Positions 11,308 to 22,055 of a stretch of DNA of 64,000 nucleotides are shown piece by piece. The notes under the pieces were generated by a model. It searched no databases, was not told the origin of the DNA, and saw only the letters and a list, made by a program, of their open reading frames with translations. Numbering within the stretch: the first letter of the stretch is position 1; each line of letters begins with the position of its first letter. The position numbers and the translations under genes are program-made. This DNA comes from Polychytrium aggregatum (taxonomy: Eukaryota; Chytridiomycota; Chytridiomycetes; Polychytriales): assembly GCF_025602895.1 (NCBI RefSeq), contig NW_026516332.1, positions 51,645 to 115,644 of the forward strand, read 5' to 3'.

Positions 11308-14300
11308 ATGTCCTTTGAGAATGCTTTCAAGTACTGCGAGGACTCGATCCGCCAGTGCCGTAACGTCGTTGCCTATCTGCAGCGTCGCCAGGCGATAGAA
11401 CTCGAATACTCCCGAGCACTAGGTGACTGCTAACCCCCAGCCTCGATCTGCAAGGCGATCGCATCGTGTCTGTTGCGGACTCCCTCTGGGACTCTTGGAT
11501 GCATCTATCTCTTGCACACATCTGCCGCAGTGCCAGCCGTATCGGCTGTCTGAGTTTCTCCACCGTCCCCCTTCGGCCTCGGTGTCCTCGGTGGCCTCGG
11601 CGGCCTCTGTGGCCTCGCCGGATCCTGTCTGTCTCCCAAGCCATCGTCCCTATCTGTGCGAGCCCCATACCTCTCCGCCCCACTGACCATGTTCTTTCAC
11701 CCCCCCCTCTTCGACATCCAGCCAAACTCGGCCAATCGGCTCCCAAGCTGGCTCCGCCGCCAAACCTCAGTTCCAACCCGTCCCAGATGGATCATCTCAT
11801 GAAAACGTATGCACATCTTCCTCCCATGTGTCTGCTGCGGCGCCTGCTGTTCGGCATCATCCGGCTGTCGCTGTACACTCCGGCCATGTTGTCTTTCGAC
11901 CTGCTGTTGCAGCACTTGGTGTGGCCTGCTCCACTCTCTGTGCTGCAGCCTTTGCCTCTTCTCTTTCCCCTCCAGTATTCTCTGTCACCGCCACCGTCTG
12001 ACTTGCTGCTGTGTTTCCTCTGCTCCGAACGAATCCATGGCCCTCTCTCCAGCGATATCTGGCGAATCTTCCACGACCTGGTTGCGGCCAACGAAGAGCT
12101 GAGCGAATACCATGTATGTGCTGCCTCGACTCGCTCGCTCTGTGACCAACACTTAGATGTGTCCGCTCTTACCAAACCTGCCTTCAACCACCCCCCACTC
12201 CAGCGGCTATTTGCATCCAATCTGCAGGCCACCCTTATCGACCCCTACACCAATATCATCAAGGAGATGGAGCTCCAGCGCAAAGCAGTACGTCCTGACA
12301 CCTCCGTCCGCCGCATCTCGCCGGCCGCCAGCACAGCCGCCAGCCCACGCCTCCTCCCTCGTCGCTTGCCTCGTTTCCCGCCCTCATCCGCATCCGCCCC
12401 CCATTGTGGCAACTGTTGCTGTTGGCACATGCCAAGACTCTTCTAACACTCTCGCTCAATCGCCGCTGTGCATGCCTCCCGTCTCCGTCTCTGCCGCCAC
12501 GCCTGCAGCAAGTTGACAAGAGCTACGACTACACCAAATACATGCAGGATGTCTACATGAACCTGAAGAGGGTAACCGTCGCCCCTGCCCAGCTGCATCC
12601 GCCGTGCTCCCTGGCCAAGACCCACCCTCTCTGCTAACCTAACCCGCCTTCATCCCGCGCAGACCCGGAAGGATTACGAGCTCTGTCAGACCGCCGCCGT
12701 CGAGGCTGGCAACCAGCACCAACTGATGTCGTCGCAGCCATCCACTCGGCTGAAGGATCTCGAGAAGGTGAGTGCTCTCCCCTCTCCCGCCAACGCCTCC
12801 GTCCGAGAAACGCCAACGCCTTTGCCACGCACCGAGCCTGATTCCCGCCTCGCCGCCTCGCCGTATCGCCGTATCGCCGTATCGCCGTATCGCCGCAGAC
12901 CACAAACAAGGTCCTGGGACTCCAGAAAAAAGCCAACGCCGCCCTCGACAACCTCAACGCCTGCGAGGAGCTGTTCAAAAAGACCCAGGATGAGTACCAC
13001 AACAAGCTTATTCCCGCCATCCACGAGGTAAGTCGATGCTCGCACTCCCCATCTCTGGTGGCTGCGTATCCAGGTCAGCTCCCGTTAGCCTCCACCCCTG
13101 TCCTCACCACCGCCTCGGGTCACAGGATCTGCGGTTCCGCGAAGAAGAGCGATGCCTGACGGTCAAGAACTGCATGATCAACTACAGCCAGCTCGAGAAG
13201 AAGCTCGTGATGCAGTGCATGTATCTGTCCAACGCGCTCGAGGAGCAGATCATGGATATTGACGTCGCCGATGACGTTCAGCAATTTGTCGATAACTATG
13301 TAAGCCCGCCCAACACCAGCCCGTTTCCACTCCATATACTTGCCCACTCCAGATTTGCTTGCTCACTCCACACATGACCGCCGTTCTCTCACGCGGCTGC
13401 TGTGATTGATTTGCGCCATTAGAGCCTCGGCGACGAGATCGACCAGGTGCTGCTCAAAATCACGCCGAAGGAGTTGGACCATTTCAAGGCCGACTATGTG
13501 GACTACAAGCGCGGCGAGTCGCGATTTGGCTGGAAGCAAGTCTATGCCGTCATTAGCTTGGAGCGGAGAATGCTCTACATCTTCAAATCGGAAGAGGTGG
13601 GACATTCGCGCACCGTGGAAGCAGCATCCTTCTTCGCATATACACTCCCACCGACCGCTCCTCGGCGGGGTCGCCCCGGTCTTGTGCCAACATCGCGATG
13701 CTGATCTGGGTTTTTTGCGACTCTCCAGGCAGTCAAGGCCCGAGACGTGATCGACTTGCGGCCCGCATACGCATACAGCGTGCACGAGAGTTTCTTTGAC
13801 TGCAAGAATGTTGTCCAGATCATCTACAAGCACCGAACGGGCTCACAGACCATCAGCTTCCGCCTGTCCAGCCCGAAGCAGCAGCAGGCATGGCTGGCCT
13901 CGTTCAAGCGCATCATGTACTGCTGTGACCCGTGTGCTGGCCTGTATGGCTACATTCCCGACGACCCCAACTCGATTGCCCCGAACGAGGAGCTCAGCCT
14001 GCTCCACCAGCCCAAGCCGCTGATGGCGCGCGCTTTGCAAACTCTCCAAGTGTGGGTGATGGAGGTCCGAGACCTGCCCCTCGGCCGCAACGTCACCCGG
14101 GAGAAAGCTCAGCCCTACTGTATCGTCCTGCTCGACGATGTGCGACAAGCCCGGACGACCATCAAGCAAGGCACCACACCCTTCTGGGGCGAGACCTTCC
14201 AGTTCTAGTGAGTCGCGTGTCGGCGTGTCGGTGTGTCGGTGCGTCGGTGACTATGCTTCTCATAAGGGCCGCGTCCCAGACCTGCAGAAGCATCAGATGG

Positions 14301-17300
14301 ACTTATCTTTGGTATCGACTCGCTTTCCACCGCCATCTTCTCCTTTTCCAGCGACTTCCCTTGCCACCACTCCAAGGTCCGCATCGCACTCTTTGGGCAT
14401 GTTCCCCTCATGAATGACGAGTTGATCGGTAAGAATGGAGAGAGACTTGTCCCGCCACAGCCGCGCATGTCTCGTACGAACTGTGGCATCAGTCAACGCG
14501 GCCGGCCCTCGCTTTTAGTCGCTGGGGATCAGCGAACCTGAGGCGAATGCGACCAGGAGTGTCGTCAACATTGCCAGCGTAGAAACACACAGCAAGCAGA
14601 GGTCTCATGCATCTTTCTCGGCTTTCTCGGCCTTCACAGGCTATATTAGCGTCAATCTGAAGGACCTTCCGACGGAGCGCCGCGTCGAGGAGTGGTATCC
14701 CATCAAGACCTTCCCCGACTATGGCACCAGCGAGCGGCCCGGTTCGATGAGAGTCGCCTTCCAGCTCTGGGTAAGTTCCGGCGCGCGTGCTGCGCCGTTC
14801 GAGCATCCTTCCTTCGAATCATCCGGCTCGCCACTCGGATGGACAGCGATGCCATGGTCAATCTGGGATGCTGGTGAATTCCAGCGATCTAGCTCACTGA
14901 CACAGACGATACGATTGCCAATCCACCCAGACCGAAAACGTGATCCCTGTGGAAGAATACCGCCAGTTTATCCAGGTACCGCTCGAGGGCAACCGAGCAT
15001 CCAGTCCTGTTCGAACCTCGCTCTTCGCCTGTCCTCTGACCTGGACTGCGCACCTCTCCTTGCACAGGAAACCACCGAGCCCGAGTTCACATGCATCAAG
15101 GCCCTCGGAAACATCCTCTTCCAGAAAGAAGACCTGCCCATGGTTGTGATGCGCTTCCTCGAAGCCGTCGGCAAGTCGGAGGAGGGCCTCAAGGCACTGC
15201 TTGTGGAAGAAATCTCAAAGTCCAAGGAGACGTCGACGCTCTTCCGCGGCAACTCGCTCACCACCGTCGCGATCGACCGATACGTCCAGAGCCTCGCCGG
15301 AGGATTCCTCCAGTCGATCTTTGGCACACTGTTCCTGCAGATCTACCACAGCACCGAGTCGTGCGAGGTCGATCCCAGCAAAGCCATGGTCGAGGACACG
15401 CCCACGATCAGGATGGCAGACGAGCTCAAGAAGAACTACAAGCGTCTGATCCTCTACGTCTCGGCGACCTGGGACGCGATCCAAAAGTCCATCATGCTGT
15501 GTCCGAGGTAAGCACGAAGGGTGCAACCAGAAACAGAACCTGTGCTTGGGGAAGGAGCGAGGGCTGTATCATACGGAATGCGTGCTCGTGCGGAATGTGT
15601 CCTCGTGCGGAATGTGTCCTCGTGCGGAATGCGTGCTCATGCGGCCGACCCGCACATTTCTCACGACCCTTGCAGAGAAATTGTCGTGATGCTGAGTCAT
15701 GTTCGCGAAGAGGTCTTCAAGAAGTTCGGCAGCGTCAACACCAGCCGCCTCGGCGTCAACTGTTTCTTCTTCCTGCGTCTTATTGTGCCAGCCATTCTCT
15801 CGGTATGCCATCGCTGCTTGATTGTAGCTGCCTCCACTACACTATGTCCATGGCTCACGCGAGCCCATTTTCTTTGATCCGCCCTGCGCCTGTCTGTGCA
15901 TGCAGCCCAACCTGTTTGGCCTTGTGCCCGATATCCCCTCGCCTGTTGCTTCGCGCAACTTCAAGCTCATCGCCAAGGTGATCCAGAACCTGGCCAATCT
16001 CTCCACCTTTGGCGCCAAGGAGGCTTTCATGATCCAGGTACAGCTCGCCTCCGAACTGCAGTCGCATCACATCGCATCGCATCGCTTGCTCGTTCTAATC
16101 ATCCCCGTCTCGCTGAATCACTCCTTGCAAACCTGTGCGGTGGCCGCTGGATCCGATAGGTCAATCCGTTCGTCCAGAAGAATCTCAAGGACATGGAGCT
16201 GTTCCTGGATAACATCTCGGTACGGGTTCTGTTGGATGTCTCAAACCACCGCCTGGGATGCTACCCACGCACGTCGCTGCTGCCTCCGAAGCACTGTCAT
16301 CGATGGACCGCATAAACTGACTTGATCCAATCTTTGCTGCGTCCTATCCAACTGCACAGAACCCCGACTTTGGCCCGTTCCCTGCCGCTATCGAGCGTCT
16401 TTCCGTCGATCTGCGCCACGAGTCCGAGATGCTCTACCAGCTCTTCCAGCGCCACCGCGACCGTCTCTCAGGCGCAACCGCTGCTGACCAGGCCAAGCTG
16501 GACCACTTCACCAAGACGCTGGTTGACCTCAAATATGTCCACCAGCGGTATGAGGAAGAGCAGGCGGACATGTACGAAGAGCTCGTGAGCGACATTGTCT
16601 CGGCCACAGCCCCCGCTTCCACATCGGCGCCTGCGGCTGCTGCGGCTGCGGCTGCTGAGGGCGGCGGCAGGCCATTCCCTCCCACTCCCACGCACGCCCC
16701 CAAGACCATCTCGGCTCGACGGCCCAACAACAACGCCAACCACGCCAACCACGCCAACCGCAACAACGCACCCGATAGCGACGGCGCTGTCGGCGGACGC
16801 AGCGAGCCCAGCAACGGCCAACCAGAACAAGCCCTTTCCCAGGAGCTTGAGGCGCTCAAGCCGCACGAAAAGACCTCGGTGCTGCCGCCCAAGCTTGAGC
16901 TCCAGTTCGAGTCGGCCCCGCTCCGCATCAGCAAGACTCGCGGCGACTCGTTCCGGTTCTCCAACAGCCTCGGGATCGACGACGCCGAAAACGGCACCGA
17001 CCAGTCCTTCTCGGAGCTTCAGGACATTCTCCAGTCACTCGTCTCGCGCAAGCAGCAGGAGGGCATCAAACCCCTCCCGTCCGTCGGCAGCCACGACAAC
17101 GGAGGCGGCTACAGCATCCTGAGCAAGAGCTACAAAGACCAAGGCGACATGGCCATCGACACCCCGCTCGCCAGCTCCCCGGCAAAGTCACCCGACGACA
17201 TCTACAGCCCCGTGGGCAGCTTCAGCACCACGCTCACGCTCGCGCAGTCGCCCTCGAGCTCGCAGAAGCTCCCAGGACCGATCATGTCCGGCACTCAAAG

Positions 17301-17862
17301 CCCGATCCTGTCGCCTCGGCTGGGCTCGAGAACCGCCAGCTTGACGAACGACGTGGACTCGCTCGATGTGAATGTCCCAATGGAGCGTGTGCCCACACGG
17401 GAAGGGTCTCGCAGTCTCTCCGGCGCCACCCGTCAGAACTCGGTGCGGTCCCCTGCTCCGAAAATCCTGGTCGGCCCGACCTCGACCAACAGCCTCAAGG
17501 AAGGAGGCAAAGGCTTGCTGCGGGGACTGATGAACTACGGAGCCAACGACTCTGGCGACCCGGCCAGGCCGCCGACGGCCTCGTCCTCGCGCTCGGCGCT
17601 GACTGTGGAGCCGGACCAGCGGTCGATTGTTTCGTCCGGGCGCGACGATGCCAGCATCTCGGAGGAGGATCCCGAGGAATCGACCACCATCCTGGGTCTG
17701 CCCATCTCGCGCGGACGCAAGACCACCGGCCCATCCAGCACAACTCCCCCGGCAGTCAACCTCTCGGGCGTGTCGGCAAACCTACTCCGCGCCAACCCGG
17801 GCATCCAGGCGAGCCTCAAGTCGCAGAAGCGCGGGTCCATGATGTTTGGCCGAGGAAACTGA
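11308..17862 (+). CDS. F-BAR, PH, C2 and RasGAP domain protein
   Basis: Eighteen exons: 11308-11422, 11722-11806, 12053-12113, 12204-12287, 12509-12571, 12663-12767, 12899-13027, 13126-13299, 13423-13596, 13729-14207, 14352-14428, 14640-14770, 14931-14975, 15068-15507, 15676-15802, 15906-16037, 16160-16219 and 16360-17862, giving 1327 residues. Residues 1-270 form an F-BAR-type helical membrane-bending module (FCH start with CEDSIRQCRNV and ELEYSRAL). A PH-like domain (~295-395) follows, then C2 (~430-545) and RasGAP (~580-870). The RasGAP has an arginine finger, R634 in TLFRGNS, and the conserved FLRLIVPAILSPNLFG. The last ~430 residues are low-complexity Ser/Pro. Expected role: binding curved membrane and switching off Ras by stimulating GTP hydrolysis. 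PH-C2-RasGAP resembles the SynGAP/DAB2IP order, but an F-BAR in front is unusual to my knowledge. All junctions keep frame. Confidence 0.92.
12851..12898. repeat. 8-base repeat abutting a 3' splice site
   Basis: Four exact copies of cgccgtat, followed directly by cgccgcag, which supplies the acceptor of RasGAP exon 7. The array therefore forms the last ~40 bases of the intron, where a polypyrimidine tract would be expected. Confidence 0.9.
15571..15644. repeat. 18-base repeat in RasGAP intron 14
   Basis: Three to four imperfect copies of a unit around cgtgcggaatgtgtcct, inside the intron 15508-15675. Confidence 0.85.
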
Positions 17863-18839
17863 ATGGTCCAAGACGAAAGGAAAGCGCATGAGCAACTGGG
17901 ACAAGTGGCGACACGATGAGCACAGGATGGGCCACAAGATGAGCAACCGTTGACGACTCTCGCCTTCTGAAGCATGTTGATGCACTTGCACCGCTCATCC
18001 GTTCCGTCTTTTCATTCCCGCGGTGCTGTCCGAACTTGCGCCTATTGCTCCCGCGCCCCATCCTTTGAGCCCAGCCACCTTCCGTTTCTTTGTATCCTTG
18101 CCTCCATTTCTTCATGTCCAGCTCTCCGTAAGCTTTTGTTGTTTGTATATGAGTGTCGTGTGTCCTTCCGACAGCAGCTATCGATGTCGAGCTGGCGCCG
18201 ATGCTGCCTGTTCATAATCCAGTTTCTGTACCGCTCATCCATCCCCTCCTCCCGCTTTGACTCTTGCTGGAATCTCACCCCTCCTTCCTTGGTTTGCCGC
18301 ACGCGCCAACTGCCTTCGCCTTTCACGTTCACACACCCAAACGGGACGCCCGTTCCCGAGCGCAGATGGTGACCTTTCTGGGTCCTGAATACACACCCAT
18401 CCATCGCCAAAGACTATGAACGAAGAAAGCGCGGGAGAGAGCGCGAACGACCCGAGGAGAAAGGGAGGGAATGGAGTGGCAGGGAGCGGAGGAGCAACGG
18501 AGAGCAGTCGAAGGCGCAATCGACGCAGCATGCCGTTGCCGAGACCAACGCCCACAGCAGCCAAGAGCAACCAACATCATCCATGCCATCCGCGTAACTA
18601 TTTCAATGCGGGCGGGCTGTATCCAATCGAGCGGGATTGGTTTCGGATGATGCGCGCGGTTTGGAGGCCATGACCGGCCCGCTCCCCTCCCGCCGCGCGG
18701 GAAGAGGGGGTTTGGGACCCATGGATCTCCATCGCCCCTGGTGGATATATACGATTTCCCTCCCTCCTTCTCCGCTCTCCACCGTCCCATCCCCTTCCAG
18801 AGACACCATCTAGTTTTGCAGCCGCCACATTTGCCTCTC
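17863..18839. other. Intergenic, RasGAP 3' flank and protease promoter
   Basis: No gene recognised. After the RasGAP stop the sequence is mixed. It turns pyrimidine-rich between about 18000 and 18350, and again from 18755 to the protease start codon. Confidence 0.6.
18746..18751 (+). promoter_or_regulatory. Candidate TATA box of the aspartic protease gene
   Basis: TATATA lies 94 bases before the ATG at 18840 and is followed by a C/T-rich leader. This spacing suits transcription starting some 30 bases downstream. It is a sequence-only prediction. Confidence 0.5.
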
Positions 18840-21339
18840 ATGCTCTCTGGGACCATCTTGCTGCTCGCCGGAATCAGCGCAGCTTCAGTCGCAAGCCAAA
18901 CGGTTGGCGTTGGCAGGTATGCGCAATGCATGTATCAAAATATGCATGATGACGTATAAACTGCAGTACCACTCGTGAATTGCCGTTCCCACAATCCAGT
19001 GCATCCCTTTCCTCCTCCCCCCTCCCACCGCGGACCTCGATCGAACTTACTTGTCCCTCGCTCATGCGCCATCATGTAGGATCCCACTCAGCAGAACGGC
19101 GTCCAGGCCAAACGAGCCGCTGCACATCCGCCTTGGAGCCAACACTGTCCGTGCAGTCGATCGATGGAGGACTCGGCTGAACAAAGACGAGCCCCGATCG
19201 GCCGCCCAGCCGTCGTTGCAACCGCGGGCCGTTGCTGAGTATCTGACGGACGCGAGTGATTCCGCGGTGAGTTCGAGTCTGAAGGGCCAATAGCAACAAT
19301 GACAGCCACGTTTGAGGGGGGACTATGACAGTGGCGATAGTTGAGAGGGCCCCATCGAGACCGGACTGAATGGATCTGACTGGCTGGATCTGACTGGCTG
19401 GAACCGTGATATCTGTTCTCGCTGTCCATATTTTCTAGTACTCCATCGCCGTGGCAATCGGGTGGGTGAGCTTTGGTCGCGATCCAAGCATACTAACTTG
19501 GTCTCGTCAGCAGAATGCCGTGGTGTGCTCGAAAACATGCGCGCTGAGTGTACTCACACTTCCCCCCCTCTGCGCTGGGTCACCACAGCACCCCGCAACA
19601 GTGGTTCTCTGTCCAAGTGGACACCGGATCGTCTCGCCTCTGGGTCGAGACTCAGGGGTGCAGCAGATGCAATGGACCAAACCATTTCAGCAGCCAAAGC
19701 AGCAGCACCTATTCGACATCATCGCTGACGGAAACCCTCACGTACGGGCTCGGGCAAGCGAATGGGACCATCTCCTTTGTGAGTACTCGCGAGCATCTCG
19801 TTCCTTGGTGGTTGAACGAGCAAGAGGACAGAGCTAGAAAGGGCTTGTGTTGCATCTGGGTCTCATCGGCGAATGCGCTTCAAACGACAGGACTCGGTTC
19901 AGATCGAAGGACTCACCTCCAGCAACCAGGCCTTTAGCGCTGTATACTCGGTCGATAAAGACATGTCACCGATCTTCTCGTACGGCATCGATGGAATCAT
20001 TGGACTCTCGTATAACGATGGAAAAGGTGCGTCACAGCGCCAATGCCGCCGTAAAGCGATGTGGGAAGGGATGTCGCGGCGGCCGATACCTTGGGGCCGA
20101 ATCGCTGCCGTTTTCTGGTCCTCACGCGCAGACATGTCCCGCCTGTTCCTGCGGCGCCTCGATCCCAGGCGTTGACAGCAAGGATCAATCCGTCATCCAA
20201 GGGCTCATCAGCCAAGGTGTCCTGTCGCAACCGGTGTTCTCTGTGTGGCTCAACGGCTCGACGGATGGCTCGGTGGATGCCTTTGGCGGCGAGCTCGTTC
20301 TGGGCGGATACGACAGCAGGCACTACACCGGCAGCATCACATGGCTGCCGCTCCAGCCCTACATCAGCGACGGACAGCAGTACTTTGACTACTGGAGCCA
20401 CCGCCTGGACCAGGTCACGATCCAGTCCAACGCAACGAGCATCAGCAACGCTGTCGCTATATTGGACACGGGTACGCATCGTTGTATATTGTCTTTGGAA
20501 CGCAGCGAGAGAATGTCCTTCATGGAGAAGCGCGACAGTATCTTGGACTGGAGGATATGGGTTGTTCTCGCCCGAGGCGATTGTGCTGCGGCCCGCGCAA
20601 CGACATCCACTCAATCATTCCTGCGTTCATTCCCCTCTCGCCATCGCAATCACCCGCTGCCCCTTGCCCCGAACCACAATGCAGGCACGTCTCTGATCGT
20701 GGTCCCTCAAAGCGACTTTGACTCGATCATCGTGCCCTCCCTTGGAATCCCACTTACTTACGACCCCACCAGCCGGCTGTACCTTCTGAGTTGCAACAGT
20801 GCTTTCGGTCTGGCGCCCATCCAGATTGTTATCTACGGCACATCCTTCTCGGTGCCTCCGCAGCAGTACATTCAGTACGATCCGGCCAACAACGTGTGCA
20901 TCCTCGGGTTCTCGGGTTCATGTAAGTGGGCAAGATGCCAGACGGGGCGGAGCGAGGGCAGGGAGCAAACAAGATACGAATGTGTCGAGAGGATGGATGG
21001 ATGTGGATGGTGGGTTAGACGGCGTATCTGATTCAGCAAAAGTGCCCTCGCCCAAGCTGGAGCACATCCGTACTTTCGATGCGATGATGCCCATGTCTCT
21101 CTGTGAACGTGGCACTGGTATCGGAAGCACCGACTCACCTCCCACTGCACTCCCACCGCACAACAGCCGATCTCAAAGGCCAGTGGATTCTGGGAGACGT
21201 CTTCCTGCGCACATACTACTCCATCTACGACTACCAAAACCAACGCTCCGGGCTGGCTCTGTCGGCAGGGGGCAGCTTGCCACCACAGCCCGCCTTCCTC
21301 ACCAAGCGCAAGGCATCGCAGCGACGTATCGTGCACTGA
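18840..21339 (+). CDS. Secreted pepsin-like aspartic protease (A1)
   Basis: Eight exons, 18840-18916, 19080-19266, 19439-19461, 19589-19778, 19891-20026, 20169-20471, 20685-20921 and 21167-21339, give 441 residues. A hydrophobic signal peptide (MLSGTILLLAGISAASVA) opens the protein. A propeptide beginning RIPLSRTA, the usual start of A1 pro-segments, runs to about residue 88. The two catalytic aspartates are D107 in VDTGSS and D304 in ILDTGTS. An exon junction splits the second motif after DTG. The flap region is TYGLGQANGT, a divergent form of the common YGDGS. There is no hydrophobic C-terminal tail, so no GPI anchor is suggested. It should be exported or vacuolar and cleave proteins at acid pH. 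A small extra exon between 20921 and 21167 cannot be excluded. Confidence 0.92.
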
Positions 21340-22055
21340 GCCGCACTCGCCCCTCGAATGTGCGCTGGAGGAACTGCAGATTCCAAAAAATGGACGGGGT
21401 CTGGGCAGACCCTTTGAACGGGACCAGTGCGATGGGATCAGACAGGTTCTAATACATGGCGATACGATAGGAACCATGCAGATTCCAAATATGAGAGAAA
21501 GAGAACCAAGCTGCGTCATGGGGGGGGGTGGAGTGGCGCAAACTCATTAGCAAGCACTGAGTGCTAACGACAGGCAGAAACATTAACGGCAAATGGCAGG
21601 CCGAGGAAGCAAGAGGGAACCGGTATACGAAACCATAGAGCATAGTGTGCGCGGAGCGAATGAGGGAGGAAAAAAGAGAAACACATAGCGTAATTGAACT
21701 GGGATCGGGCGGGCCAACAGAACAACAGACAGGATAGAATGGCAGACAAGGCAGAACAGCAGGCAAAACAGAGCAGAGTCGTGCTCGTATTCTAGGAAAA
21801 TGACGGTAACAAAAGCAGAGGTGATGGCCGAGATGGAGTGACGGAGAGAGCTAAAGAGACGAAGAGAAGGCAGCAACGTCGAGTGATGAAAGACTGGCAT
21901 GATGGCAGCAGCAGAGCCAAACGCAGCGGCCCCATGATCCTGCTGCCTCCAGTGGTATAGGTGGGCATGACGCGAGCAGCGACATCATCAGCAGCAGCAG
22001 TGGCGGTAGCAACCACGGCGGTCGGTCTTGTTGCGGATTCTTGAGCGACCGCGGC
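21340..22055. other. Convergent 3' flanks, no gene
   Basis: Lies between the ends of the plus-strand protease and minus-strand ThrE-like genes. It is A/G-rich on the plus strand with no supported coding frame. It should hold both polyadenylation regions, but I cannot pick a specific signal. Confidence 0.55.

Noticed and set aside
14976-15067. Possible tRNA B-box (tgttcgaacct) in a RasGAP intron
   Set aside because: No A-box or cloverleaf could be built around it; no tRNA gene was found in the window.
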